DNA of 64,000 bases from Brachynemurus nebulosus (GCA_035578155.1 JAPWDM010000005.1:21760877-21824876), one strand, 5' to 3'; counted from the stretch's first letter, positions 21,799 through 33,585 are shown. The notes: generated by a model from the letters alone, not told the origin. Made by a program: numbers and translations.

Positions 21799-21967
21799 TT
21801 ATACCACTTTTAAAGTCGCTTTTACGTAATCACAAGTGGCTAAGTATACCAAAGAATGTTTGAAAAACCGTTTATTGCCATTTGTAACACCGCATCTAGG
21901 AGAAACATTGTTTTGGCTAGATCTAGCCACTTCTCATTACGCAAAAGCGACTTTAAAAGTGGTATAA
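21799..21967. mobile_element. 169-bp MITE with 44-bp TIRs
   Basis: TTATACCACTTTTAAAGTCG plus CTTTTACGTAATCACAAGTG on the left is complementary to CACTTCTCATTACGCAAAAG plus CGACTTTAAAAGTGGTATAA on the right, at about 90%. TA or TTA/TAA can be read at the edges. It lies directly at the broken upstream edge of the mariner transposase fragment, so insertion or rearrangement here may have removed the rest of that gene. Confidence 0.8.
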
Positions 21968-22049
21968 ATCGCCTATTTTTGGGGGAGGAACATTTTTAAA
22001 AAATACCATTTTTTTTAAATTTTCAAAAAAATTCTTATTGTAAAAAAGC

Positions 22050-22514
22050 TCGTTTGATGCTTATAATAAATTTTAATAGTTTTAAAAAGCATAAAACATG
22101 GTCAGATACATCGTATACGGCTATACGCAATTAATCTTTCAATACAATAATTGAACAATCTCACCCCATGTATATGATTAATCTCACTCCACGCAATAAT
22201 ATGTCCAATATGACAAAAAATAGTGAACTGATTATGTAGAGCCAAGCACGTGATGGTTACAAAGCATCAACAATTATGTGTATTTTATTAAAATAATAAA
22301 AAATCGTGTTTAGATTTTGACTTATCAAATAAAGTTTTAAAAGTTCACTTTCACCTAAAAATACGACTTCTTTTAATACACTATATTTTTTTTTAAATAT
22401 ATGGAACTGCTGAACCTGACGTGTATAGGGTATTTTCAACCATCTTATTTCTTCCATTATCGGTCGAGAAAATCGCATTCTAAACTATGGTTCTGACGTT
22501 ATATTCAATTTAAA
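22050..22514 (-). repeat. Dispersed repeat R2, empty-site copy
   Basis: The reverse complement of this block matches 39349-40195 over about 440 bp, including GTGCTTGGCT, AAGAAGTCGTATTTTT and ATTATTGCGTGGGGTGAGAT. In this copy the two GC-rich insertions seen at 39743-39916 and 39978-40165 are absent, and a single TATACGAT stands at the first site. The family is not identified. The short minus frame 22257-22478 lies in it and is probably not coding. Confidence 0.85.
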
Positions 22515-22565
22515 AAAGTATGATTTAGTCAACAATTTCACCCCCGATGATCAATGCCACCCCAC

Positions 22566-23373
22566 ACGGAGAGAAAAATCATATAATTTTTGTAGATAAA
22601 ATTTTAGAAAAATTACCATTGTCTCTTATAATGCGTGCGCGATCGACGACCAAAATAAAAAATATGTGCTAGCATGGTAAAATTTAATGTGCTAACACAA
22701 CTTTTATCACACTCTTATGCATATATGTTATAGTTTAATTCTTGTTGTCGTACTCTTTCATTTGCGCATCTGGCCCGCAACCTTATGTTGCTTGGGCGGC
22801 ATCTGTAAAAACTTCGAACCTGTAAGAACTTTATGATGCATACAAAAATGATTAGCAACAATATATTCTAATACTAAAAATAGTGAAGTAACAAAATGAT
22901 GAATTAAACGGTGACATCCCCGTCCTCTAACACAGTGTAATGAATACTGCTTGCTGCTTGTAAGACAGTCTAATGAATCAAGGTGCTTGGTCCGACCAAG
23001 TTGGTCGTCCAAACCTATGGTTGGCTATGTGACTTGCTATGAGTAAGGTACATTTCAACAGCGTTCACAACACACACAACCTCCTTTCTCTTTTTTTCTT
23101 TCTACTATTAGCAGATAGCATTTCAAATATTATAATACAGCATGGTAAGAAAAACAATTAAAAAATATTTTTTTGTCGGCAATGGAACTTTTTACTGTGC
23201 TGTTTTACAAATTTTACGGAGCTAACATTACGGAAACAATATTCTATTCTTTAAATTTTCTATGATTAATTATAATTTTTATATTTTTACCGTACAAAAT
23301 TGAATATGTTCGCCTTTTACACGTCAATTGTAGTGCTGAGCACAGTAATTTTTATATGAATTTTCTCTCCGTG
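22566..23373. mobile_element. 808-bp TIR element containing R1
   Basis: CACGGAGAGAAAAATCATAT at 22566 is the inverted partner of ATATGAATTTTCTCTCCGTG ending at 23373, giving TIRs of about 30 bp with minor mismatches. The right 230 bp is repeat R1 (see 6785-7016). A minus-strand frame of 84 codons (22758-23012) has no recognisable domain. No target duplication is evident, so the superfamily is unknown. Confidence 0.65.
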
Positions 23374-23376
23374 CAG
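23145..23376 (+). repeat. Dispersed repeat R1, copy 2
   Basis: Same-length counterpart of 6785-7016; ends GTAAGAAAAACAATT and TTTTCTCTCCGTGCAG. It constitutes the right third of the 22566-23373 TIR element. Confidence 0.8.
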
Positions 23377-24269
23377 ATGACGGTGACAATTCACTAAATT
23401 TAGTAATCTTTTTGATACAGAAGCGTGTGATTTTCAGTTGATTACACTATTACAAAAAAAATTTCAGCGTTATTTTTAATATGAAGAAACTTTTAAATCA
23501 CTCTCTAATATACCGTCACTATGTAATACGTAATATTAGTAGGTATGCAGCAGTAACTTTGACGAGAAATGATCAATCATTATTACGTCAACTAATAATA
23601 AATAGCAATGGCAGAACGTATAGTTTTAAGCCCACCATCATAATATCATAGCATCGAGCGACCGCTACTAACTAACGAGGCCGTCCGCCTGCGTCCCCAT
23701 TAACGAAACCCACTGACGAGCAAGTAAAAGCTTTCAGTCGTCGATAGCTACCAAATAAACTGTACGTGTATACGTACAACTTATTACTAATTAACTAACC
23801 ATCAATAAACAGATGTTTACCATATGTTCAGCTAACCATACTATTTATATGCTTCTGTCCGTCTGCTCGTGTGTCTGTATGTCTGTCTGTCTGTTCAGTA
23901 ATGTACTACCGATAGTGTGGTGTAGTGTAGTTCAATCATAAATCGTAAATATTAGCTAATAAATATGTATGACAAATTGATCAAAGTCATCCTTGAATAT
24001 ATTTAAATAGAGTAAATTTATAGCAAAAAACAGTTATGGCCATCGAAATATCTATTGTATACGGCACGTTAACGTAAAGTACAGATGTGCTGTGGCTAAA
24101 TAGTACTAGAATTCGTCGGATGAGAGACGAAAGGAGGAAAATAAAGCAACGGTACATAATGTACAAAATAATGTCTTATAGATTTGTTTGTACATAAAGT
24201 TATATAAATGTAACTAAATTATATCAATTTTAAATAAATTATCAAAGACCAACTGCAGGTGAATAGGAA
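23377..24269. other. No gene recognised
   Basis: Mixed-composition stretch with a short CT-rich run (TCTGTATGTCTGTCTGTCTG near 23873). No frame or repeat pair could be supported. Confidence 0.4.
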
Positions 24270-24574
24270 TGAGTTCACAATTTGCGACAACCTGCATGAA
24301 AAATTATTAGAAAATTAAAAGAAATGTTCTACATGTTTCGATTATTTAAATAATCTTCAGGAAAAACCAAAACTCAATTGTGAAACAACTGAGAAAAAAT
24401 ATATAACAATATAGAGATTATGTCCTTTTGTTATATATTTTTTCTCAGTTGTTTCACAATTGAGTATTGGTTTTTCCTGAAGATGATTATTTAAATAATC
24501 GAAACATGTAGAACATTTCTTTTAATTTTCTAACAATTTTTCATGCAGGCTACCGCAAATTTTGAAATTACTCA
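24270..24574. repeat. Foldback element with hammerhead-like motif, 140-bp arms
   Basis: Left arm 24270-24409 and right arm 24429-24574 are complementary at about 95%, with a spacer of about 19 bp. On the right arm CTGAAGA (24477-24483), one T, a 6-bp stem GATTAT/ATAATC and GAAA (24501-24504) occur in the order of a hammerhead core, with an extra base before the stem. The left arm has the same motif on the other strand minus three bases. Arm tips carry TTTGCG(A/G) ... CCTGCATG. The same motif and spacing occur in the 11.2-12.0 kb palindrome. Confidence 0.85.
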
Positions 24575-25804
24575 TTATATCAATTTTATTTAAAAGATGG
24601 TTTTAGTATTTCTTGTGAAAAATATTCTTTTAACTTAGATTAAGTCTTTATATCCTTATAATTATAACGAACGTTTGTGATTGCTTGGAGTAATGATTCT
24701 TGGAGTAAACAAGAAAAAGTAGATTCACAAATTAAAAACCATTTTTTGTTTTTCGAACTAGTTCTCTTCACAGTTGTTTAATGTTCATTGGAGTGTTATT
24801 AAACTATTAAATATCCCCAATGCAGCATCTGCATAACATAACGAATTTCCCAAATTTGGATACTGATGGATTTCATATAACAACTTGTATCTATCTAAAA
24901 CTTTATGGTATTCGCGATATTTCTTTTCCCTGACTTTATAAAACTATTTTTTAATAAACTATCAACAAGATATCACTTTGTAACGTTACCAACAAACGTC
25001 AATGCAGACAAAAATAAAGTCGCTTGAAGTCGCTTCTTCGCATGAATAGAGCCAATAATTTACAATATTTATATATAAGCCTAATAAATACTAGAAAAAT
25101 AAATGCTAATAATGTAATTTTTGTTTGTTTCAGGTAAATTTCGAAAATTCTAGTTGATTTGTAAGTACTTTAAAATTAGGTATTTTATTTTTTCATTCCA
25201 CACAGTTGACTTAATGTCAACTTTGTCCATATAAATTTTTTTAATAATAAATAGAACAATATAAAATATAATTACAACCTTTTTATATAACACAAAGGTT
25301 AAAAATACCCAACAAAAAACAGTAAAAATAAATCTAAGTAAAAATAATTTTTTCTACTCCTACTATTAAAAGTAACATTTTGCGCACGGCTAACTCTATG
25401 TAAAAATTACCAAATGCCCACACTGTGCGCAAATAGCGTGGCAAATTATTTCGCACGGCTTAATATAATAAAAAAGTTGGCTATGTCCGTTGATTTAATA
25501 TATAATCTATATAAATGATTCTAATAATATACATATGTAAGTTGATTATGTATTATTGTTTCCATAGTTTCAAAGTATACTTTGGCAAAAATTTGAACAT
25601 CTTACCACCGACATTATAAATTTAAAAATTTTTTACTACTTATTTAAATTTTTTTTAATTATTTATGTTAAATTTTACGAAAAAATGTGCTTGTAGAAAA
25701 AGTAGTGTAAAATACGTGGGAAAAGCTTATTTCTCGCTCATATGAATTGTTGCAACAAACTCATATTCGTGACAAATAAGCCTCTTTTCCCACTTATTGT
25801 GCAA
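24575..25804. other. AT-rich stretch, no gene recognised
   Basis: GTTTGTTTCAGGTAAAT near 25120 resembles a 3' splice site, but no exon-like open frame follows. No repeat pair was found. Confidence 0.4.
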
Positions 25805-26215
25805 CTAGCTGTACCCGCGACGTCGTTCACGTATAATATCAATGAGAAATATATACGTACAATAATTATAAAGCATTTTCATAAAACAATAGTTTTGCGT
25901 AATGCATGCACATACTCAAAATGAATTTTGTATTTTCCCGTGGGAAGGAAACATTATCCCTGAGTAAAAAGTATCTTAGATGTTGACTCAGGTAATAAGT
26001 TATCACCACACCAAATTTCATCAAAATACGTTCAATAGTTTCTGCGTAATGTGTGTACATGCTCAAAATGGTTTTTCTATTTTTTCCGTGGGAGTGAGAC
26101 ATTTTCCCGAAAGTATACTAGATATTAACCCGAGTAATAAATTTGTATTACACCAAATTTTATTAAAATCCGTGCAGTAGTTATTGCGTGATGCGCGAAC
26201 AGACAGACAAAAATG
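25805..26215 (+). mobile_element. RTE/SINE-like retroelement tail with internal duplication
   Basis: It begins CTAGCTGTACCCGCGACGTC and ends with GCGCGAACAGACAGACAAAA. These signatures are common at 3' regions of insect RTE-type LINEs and SINEs that borrow their tails. The middle consists of about 2.3 imperfect units of roughly 135 bp, each with CTCAAAATG, CCGTGGGA and CACCAAATTT(C/T)AT. No reverse transcriptase is present. Family naming is by resemblance only. Confidence 0.5.
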
Positions 26216-26519
26216 TCAAAAGTCACTGTTTTGATATCTACATCGATAACTATTTACAGTACCAGTACAATTTTCAAGAAATATTCAATGTTCAGAAACG
26301 GTCTCGTTACAGTTTTATTGTATGTATAGATATACTATTTAAATCAAGCTTTTATTTAAAAATGATTGATTATTTTACCCTAATCAAACATAACTATGGA
26401 AACTAAAAATTGTAATGTAAAATCCATAGAAAACATATTGGTTCGAAATGTCAAAAAAATTTCACAAAGCTAAAAATCAACACTTAGTTTTGTTGGAATT
26501 TAGGACTAAACTAATTATA

Positions 26520-26600
26520 CAATACTACATTACTACTACAATACTACTACTACTAGTACTACTACAATACTACATTACTAAACTAATTATACAATACTAC
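26520..26600 (+). repeat. (TAC)n-like microsatellite with nearby duplication
   Basis: Repeats of ACTAC/ACAATACTACATTACTA over about 80 bp, with AAACTAATTATACAATACTA occurring on both sides. Confidence 0.7.
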
Positions 26601-28603
26601 AAAGTTGAACACGTATGCAATATTTGAAACTTTTTCTAAATTTTGATTGCAATATTTGATCTAAAACAAATCAACTAACACACTAACATAGCGAATTAAT
26701 TAATAAGTGTTTTTAAAAAACAGTTTTTATTTATTATTTTAAATGATTCAAATAAAAATAATTAAAATATCATAACTGACTATATTTATTTTCAATAAAT
26801 ATTTGCTAGGTATAGTAAAAGAATCAATATTGGTTTAATACAATACATAATTAACAACTAATTGACTTTTATTATAATAAAATATTTACAATGCAAAAAT
26901 ACATGTGCAAGATATAAATAATGTACCTATATTTATACACACGGAAATGTACTCTGAAAAAGTATTTATTTAATTGTTACCGCTGTGCTAAGCCAAAAGG
27001 GCAACATTTCATTTTCAACTAACTTGAGTCAAATGAAACTTAGAACGTTTCTATTATACTTTACTAATTTTCTAAAGCGAGGGCTCAGAAAGTTTTATAT
27101 TAGCGGGGCAAATCGTAACAATAAAAAAAAATAAACTTCGGTAGCTGACCCGCTGTGTGTTACTACTAAGGAAGTGGTATATTTTATAATGAAGGCGAGA
27201 ATTCAAATATAAAAAATACTAATCTAGAAAGAAAAAAAAAATGGCACTGGGAGCTTAAATGATTAACTGCTGAAAAGTAAAGGACAAAAAAACAAAAAAC
27301 AAACAAAAAAAATACACAAGAGAAAGAACTAGTACTGCTTAATTGTATGATATAAAAGCAAAAATGGTGTTTGTTTTGTAGTCTTGTTTGTAACTTATAA
27401 TATTGGCAAGACCAAGCCCAGTACAAGTGTTATAAGAATGTAGGCAAGTCGATTTGCCAGATATTATTATTAAAATTTTCATAACAAAATCTTTAATATG
27501 ATTTTAAACTTTTATAAGTAACTTTACTAGTTAATGATTAATTTGTAATAATGTTTGCGAGTTTTAAAAATCTTCACCGGACCGCATTTTAAAAATGAAA
27601 GACTAGACAAGATCTTTCAGCCTTCTTGGACGATACCAAGACCAAAATTCTTAATATGGAAACAAAATCAAAACTAAAAAGACTACTAGGTTCTGGATCC
27701 GTATTTGACCCGCGCGCTGCAGTATTCATTCAAATTCCATACAGTATAGAGACCATATTTTATCACATTTGAAAATTTTTCCGTTTCGAATTTGGCTTAA
27801 CACGGTGGTTAAACACAGCGTTAGAACAATAGATTTACAAATGGATTGTATCCAGTATTCTATATATTGATTTAAACACTTCACCACGTAATACAAAACC
27901 AACACTGCGGTTGTTGAAGTCATAAAAATGTTTAATTACCTCAAAAGTAATTAATGTTCAGTGAAAGAGAATGTCACCTTCGTTGTTAGTTTTACGATGC
28001 GATGTATAAACATAGTAACCTGTTAATAAAGACAAACACAAAGCAAATCGGCGACAGCTATGTTGGTATATAACTAATTAAAAGCTTATTTTTTGGTTCA
28101 TTTAAAAAGAAAAATGTATTAAATATAATTTCAAGAGACGCGCATAAACACAAACGTTAATAAAATTTCAATTACTCAAAATTTTTATATAATATTTTTG
28201 ACACAGGTCCGGCCCGACCAGAAGCGGGTGCCTTGAAATAAATTTCGTACAACAACATAGCAATTTATTGACTTTTGCTATATATTTTTACATTACAAAA
28301 CTTCGTACAGTCAGGGGTGGAATGAACTACACGGATACGATTCAGCAATTCTAAATAAGTAGTAGATCCTTCTAAGAGGACGGTTATTTAAAAAGCTTGC
28401 CGACAGAATATGTTTTCGATAATATATGCAATATTCTTATATACAAAATCTTAGTTAAAAAATAAAAAAAAAATAAAAAAATAAAAAAAATAAAAATAAA
28501 AAAAAAACTAAATGAAGTACACAGTTGTCCTCATTTCTTATAAGTTACACTTGAAATGAAATAACCAATATTCATATGTGATTTCTATTACATTTTCGTC
28601 AAT
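26601..28603. other. AT-rich stretch, no gene recognised
   Basis: Frames at 27184-27426 and 27726-27923 (minus) have no domain. CAGGTCCGGCCCGACC at 28206 resembles an hAT terminus without a partner. An A-rich low-complexity tract lies at about 28458-28509. Confidence 0.4.
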
Positions 28604-29104
28604 CTTTTGGTATAAAACCACTGTAACCGTACTACCGTTGGTGAACCCTACTACTTTTGGTCCAGAACCGCTGTAGCCTTACTACTTTTGGTACAGAATC
28701 ACTGTAGCCTAACTATTATGGGCGTAAGCTAAAGAGAACTTTTTTATCTTCATCTGCATTTATGTTTGTCTATCATATTAATAAATAGTAGTTTACTCAC
28801 TCACTCATATGAAAACATAATTACTTGGTTTGGTTGGTAACTATGGAAATAATACAATTTGTGTTCCCCTCACTTCAGTTTCTGGAGGTCTTTTAAGCTT
28901 GCGCCCATAATATTTTTGATACAGAACCGCTGTAACCTAATTACTTTTGGTACAGAACCGCTGTAACCTTACTACTTTTGATACAGAATCACTATAACCT
29001 TACTGTTTTTGATACGGAACCACTGTAACTTTGCTACTTTTAACATGAAACCGCTGTAGCCTTACTACTTTTGGTATACAACCTCTATAATCTTACTATT
29101 TTTT
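28604..29104 (+). repeat. 31-bp minisatellite, interrupted
   Basis: About ten degenerate units of TACAGAACCGCTGTAACC with TTACTACTTTTGG follow head to tail with a 31-bp period. The array is split after the first three to four units by the MITE at 28719-28907. Drift among units is considerable (for example ATCACTATAACC). No coding frame. Confidence 0.85.
28719..28907. mobile_element. 189-bp MITE inside the minisatellite
   Basis: The ends TGGGCG(T/C)AAGCT(A/T)AAA form 16-bp TIRs with two mismatches, bracketed by TA (28717-28718, 28908-28909). Minisatellite units stop at the left TA and resume at the right TA, so the insertion is directly visible. TA targeting suggests Tc1/mariner-type mobilisation. 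Confidence 0.82.
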
Positions 29105-29145
29105 AAAAATGTTTCTGATGACTATAAAAAATTGTTGGAGTACTA

Positions 29146-29360
29146 CACTCTCAAAACGATTTCTTTGTTCAAAGATTAAAAATTTCTTTGAAATTTTTTT
29201 CTTTGAATCAAAAAAATTATTTTTTTGACTACTAAAAAGAAAATTATTTCATTGGATCAAAAAAATATTTTCTTTATTTTAAGGAAATCTTTTTTTGATT
29301 CAAAGAAAAAAATTTCAAAGAAATTTTTAATCTTTGAACAAAGAAATCGTTTTGAGAGTG
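29146..29360. mobile_element. MITE family J, complete copy
   Basis: Exact TIRs of about 45 bp, starting CACTCTCAAAACGATTTC and continuing TTTGTTCAAAGATTAAAAA, end at 29360. They are flanked by TA (29144-29145, 29361-29362). The interior is built of AAAGAAA/TTTGATTCAA tracts, so most of the element can fold back. Related copies occur at 18392, 20781 (one end), 51183 and 58328. Confidence 0.88.
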
Positions 29361-29362
29361 TA

Positions 29363-30784
29363 AATACTTCAACTATATTCAGATAGTTACACAAAGTGAT
29401 TTTAGTACGCAGGTATATTATTGTTACAGACATTAAATAACAAAATACAAATAAGCATATTCTACTGTTAATGTAATCAAAGCAGTAAGCATACATTAGT
29501 AAATGATTTTGTTACAGTAACTAAAATAATAATTTGTGCCACCCTTAATACACAACCAACTTTTTTATGTATGCTTTTTTTACATTTTCTTCTTTTTTTG
29601 TATCCTTTCTAATATTTACTTCGTATTTGTGGTGAAACTTTACCGATTGCGCCATAGTACCATCAGTATTAACAGTACTGTTCAATCTTAAATATACTAT
29701 CCTATAATAATAATTACCTGTCTTACCAAGAATATACTTACATATGTTTCTTTTTTTTTCAAAAAGAATTTTTGATTGAGAAAAAATTGATTGATTGATT
29801 GCACAACGGTTGCAATAACAAATACCTACTTTTTGTTGCATTTACAATAGTTCATTAGTTACAATAACCATCAATCTTTTGAACATTTATTAATGTCAGT
29901 TAAGGGGTTAGACCACTCTAGAAGCCGAAAGAATAGGCTTTTTTGGGAATTTTTTTCAGAGAAACTACAAAATAAATTGAGATTACAAATAACGGTGTTT
30001 ATTATACATATCAGTGACTGTATATGGCAACGATTAATTTCAAAATGGCGGCTGTGCTGCGTTTTTGCGATGACGTCTCTGTATCTGCCAGGATCCATAG
30101 CCGGACAGACCGCTCCGGTAATTTTCGAATTATAATGAACCAGTAAATTTTTTTCGATTATATGTCATACCAGCTATAGTAGTAAACAGGGTTTTTTCGA
30201 TATATTGATTTTTGGCCAAATGGCGCAATTCTAAAGTGGAAATTGAAAATTTTGCCTAAAAAATCGTCAGATAAATAATTGTTAATAACAAATGAACTAT
30301 GCAATGTAAAAAAAAATCCTGTGTACTTCCATAGACAATGTATTTTTCAAGATATATTCGAAAATTTCAAGTGAATCCGTTGAAAATTGTCTTTGTAATG
30401 TTTCCGGCAAATTTAAAAAATGCAATTTTGAGATAAAAGCGTTTAACTTTAAAGTTTTGAGTAGTAGAAAGTCATAAATAATTTTCGTTACTGTTTTGTG
30501 TGTAACCGCCGATCCATTGAGCTCAAATAGCCAAAAATACTGTAATAAAGTTTATACGATAACCAACCGATCCACATTTTTCACTTTCACTTTTCACTTT
30601 CACCAGTTCACTTAGATATCACAAAAGAAACTTGGTGCGGACCAGGCGGCTTTATACTAAAATTCAAAAACCGAGTACTTAGAAATTTTTCCCGGCCATA
30701 ATCTTTTGGGATATCATTTTTAAAGTTCTAGGGGATCATTAAAAAAAAAATTAAAAAAAATTGCTTGAGTGACTTTATTTACTA
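29363..30784. other. No gene recognised; possible old element 29890-30720
   Basis: The part around GGGGTTAGACCACTCTAGAA (29904) and AAATGGCGGCTGTGCTGCG (30043) is less AT-rich than its flanks and resembles decayed transposon text. No TIR pair, domain or duplication could be assigned. CACTTTCACTTTTCACTTTC near 30579 is a small direct repeat. Confidence 0.35.
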
Positions 30785-31331
30785 GTATAGAGAGATAACA
30801 GTTATCGTCAATAACTGGAATACACAGTAACTGGTTACTTAAATAACTCCTTTGGAAATATCGATAACATAGGTCGGTATTAATATATTCGAAATCAAGG
30901 ATCACAGTAATTTATTTTAATCACCTACGGAGAATTTCAAAATAATAACGCCGCAGGCAAGTTACACATTTTCTATTGTAGCACATTTAAAAAACCCTTA
31001 AAAATGAACTATTGTCTATTGTACAGTTATCTACTTGTATTTGTAATTTTGTATCCATAAAATTGTTAAAATTGTGTATATAAAGCCTAAATCCTTGTAT
31101 AGATAAGTATTTGAACAGATATTGCAGATTATTTTGTATCCGTCAATATTATAGATCTGTGCATATTTCACTAACAGAACCGTTTATACGTATATCGAAT
31201 ATCTTACAATATGTTAAAATATCAAAATACCATACCAGTTATTATAATAACTGTTATAAATAACAGTTATTTTTCAGTAACTGTTATTGCAATAACAGTT
31301 ATTAGAAAATAACCGTTTAGCTCATCTCTAG
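30785..31331. mobile_element. Possible hAT-type element rich in AACAGTTATT
   Basis: The right end reads ...AACGGTTTAGCTCATCTCTA in inverted form, that is TAGAGATGAGC, close to the TAGGGATGAGC end of the element at 3420-3862. The last 90 bp are repeated AACTGTTATT/AATAACAGTT motifs. A left end TAGAGAGATAACAGTTATCG at 30788 is plausible, but no 8-bp duplication supports it. Confidence 0.4.
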
Positions 31332-32090
31332 TGTATAGTAGCTCTTAAACTATAATTTACAGGACAGTAATAACACTGGTAAACGTACATGTGGTGGCCA
31401 AAATCTTTCTGTTTGTACATTTCCATCATACCCACCATGTAACATATTGTACCGTAATACCTCATCATCATCATCATCACCATCACTTGTTTCATCTCAA
31501 GTACGCCAATAATAATATAATACAACAATTACCACCGGTGGGTACCTTGTTCTAGCTTCAACTTCGTTTGTCGTTATCATCGCATCTGCCGTATGGAAAT
31601 TTTGTCATAACAATCATTACATTATGTTAATGAATTCTGTGTGTGTTGACCACCGACCGATGTAGTTAACGTTCTTGTTGCGCCATGTGATATCCAATGA
31701 CCAGCCAGCATTGTTTGTCCGTAAACTCTTGTCGTGTAGGTATAATAAATCTGACCGAGATCTAACCAATCTCCGACCGAACGTTGTAAAGCTCGAAATA
31801 ACTAAATATTTGTCATGTTCAAAATTAATATGCATACGGAAACAGTGCAGGGAATTCAGCGAACATAGAGAAATATGGATTTGCTTGAATTACTGTTTGT
31901 GAAACATATTGTTACATTAATTATACTGGAGGTTGTGTCTAATTATTCCCGTCAGTAATTACTTCTCTCTAGGAGTTAAAGAAAATTCTCTTAAGCTCTA
32001 TGCTTGAGGTTTGGTATTTTATTTACTAGATATGGCCTTAAAGTGCTATCTATAAAATGGCGGTTACAGAATTATTTTATTGGTACGTTT
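31332..32090. other. No gene recognised; short (ATC)n run
   Basis: A CAT/ATC trinucleotide run occupies 31462-31486. Frames around 31328-31528 and 31617-31902 on both strands lack recognisable domains. Confidence 0.4.
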
Positions 32091-33001
32091 CTAACAACGA
32101 ACATCACGGCGGTGTACCCATCCGATTTTGTTCAACTATTCTTTGATATGTTATAGAACTGACTTTTGAATTGGAGAATATCATTTTTACGTTGTTATAA
32201 TTGTTTTAAGCTATTTTCCATGAAGAAGTTCCTGAATTACTCAAATAGTATGATTATGTCAACACAGTCACCCTCTAGTTACTTACCCCTAAACTTAATA
32301 TTATGAAATTGAGCAAAAACAGGTCAATTAGATTTTTTCACGTAGATTTGAAATCTGTAAACAAAATTTTGATAAAGTGTATTTTTTACCCTCTTTTTGC
32401 AAAGTTAACCCTTAAATTTTAAAGATATAATTTAAACAAGTTGCATATCAATAGATAGCTCTTTAAAAAATAGCAATATCGCCAATTTAAACTTTCGCTC
32501 TATCTCTTACCGTTTTCGAGATATTTGACAAATTAAATTTTTACCCCAATTTTTGAAGGGTGATTTCATTCCTTAAAAATCGTTTTACAGCCGCTAAAGA
32601 AATACGTGTCTCTTATTTTTCAATGTTTTACAACTTATCAAAGAATAAACAAAATCGGAGGGGTACACCCCCGTGATGTTCCTTGTAAGTGGCGGGCTTT
32701 CTAGCCAGTGTTACAACCACAGACCAATGAACACTATTATATTATACTACTAGACAAAGCGTAAAGCCTATTAATAAACACCTTAAAAATAGGTGATTTC
32801 ACTCCTTAAAAATCGTTTTACAGCCGCTAAAGAAATACGTGTCTCTTATTTTTCAATGTTTTACAACTTATCAAAGAATAAACAAAATCGGAGGGGTACA
32901 CCCCCGTGATGTTCCTTGTAAGTGGCGGGCTTTCTAGCCAGTGTTACAACCACAGACCAATGAACACTATTATATTATACTACTAGACAAAGCGTAAAGC
33001 C
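32091..33001. mobile_element. TIR element with duplicated right end
   Basis: The left end (32091-32150: AACATCACGGCGGTGTACCC, TCCGATTTTGTT, ATTCTTTGATA) is complementary to 32636-32689, and again to 32869-32922. The right end is duplicated as a 210-bp repeat (32559-32768 and 32792-33001, offset 233, nearly identical). A 23-bp spacer separates the copies. No transposase and no TSD recognised. Confidence 0.75.
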
Positions 33002-33394
33002 AGTTTGTAAGAATTTTTCTTGAAGCAGGTAACAGGGTGAGACGGATGAGATTTAAGGAATATAATGTCAATTTCTGAGTAAATGCGACTATAATTATTG
33101 CAGGACATAATTTGTATACGTACGTATTCTGAAAATAAAGCGAATACCACTTTCTTTCTTTCAAAATTTTGCGGTTTCTTCTCAAATAAGTAAAATTTTA
33201 TTATCAATATTATATTTTGACAATAATTATTTGAAAAAGTTATTACGGATACAATCCATTACTATATTGCTGAATACTACTAAGGTCGGAACTTGGTCGT
33301 AACTGGTTCCTCAATTACACATTTTTATAATTAGTCTATATATAATATAATATATAATAAAATATTTTCACTGATCTGTGCCTACTAATAATTC
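33002..33394. other. AT-rich stretch, no gene recognised
   Basis: Two overlapping minus-strand frames of about 70 codons extend from the duplicated repeat into this region (32970-33207). Neither has a domain. Nothing else seen. Confidence 0.4.
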
Positions 33395-33585
33395 ATATTA
33401 TTATTTAATACATTGTTACTATGGTTCTGAAATCAGTTACATTTGCCAGTACGAATTTTTGTGTCGTTTTTATCGTGCTTTCTTACAATGAAATGACCAA
33501 TGAAGTGTTTTTTTCGCTGTAAAAACTTTTTTCCCACGGTAAAAGTAAAAAAAACTACAATATTCTTACGGGACTTAATACACAC
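33395..33585 (+). repeat. Dispersed repeat R6, copy 1
   Basis: ATTACTATGGTT ... TTACAATGAAATGACCAATG ... ACAATATTCTTACGGGA is matched by the reverse complement of 42410-42575 at perhaps 70-75% with indels. No family identified. Confidence 0.6.

Noticed and set aside
25110..25140. 3' splice acceptor-like TTTGTTTCAG
   Set aside because: No open frame follows and such pyrimidine runs are frequent in this base composition.
31462..31486. CRISPR-like or coding His repeat
   Set aside because: It is a simple ATC/CAT trinucleotide run; no spaced repeat array exists in the window.
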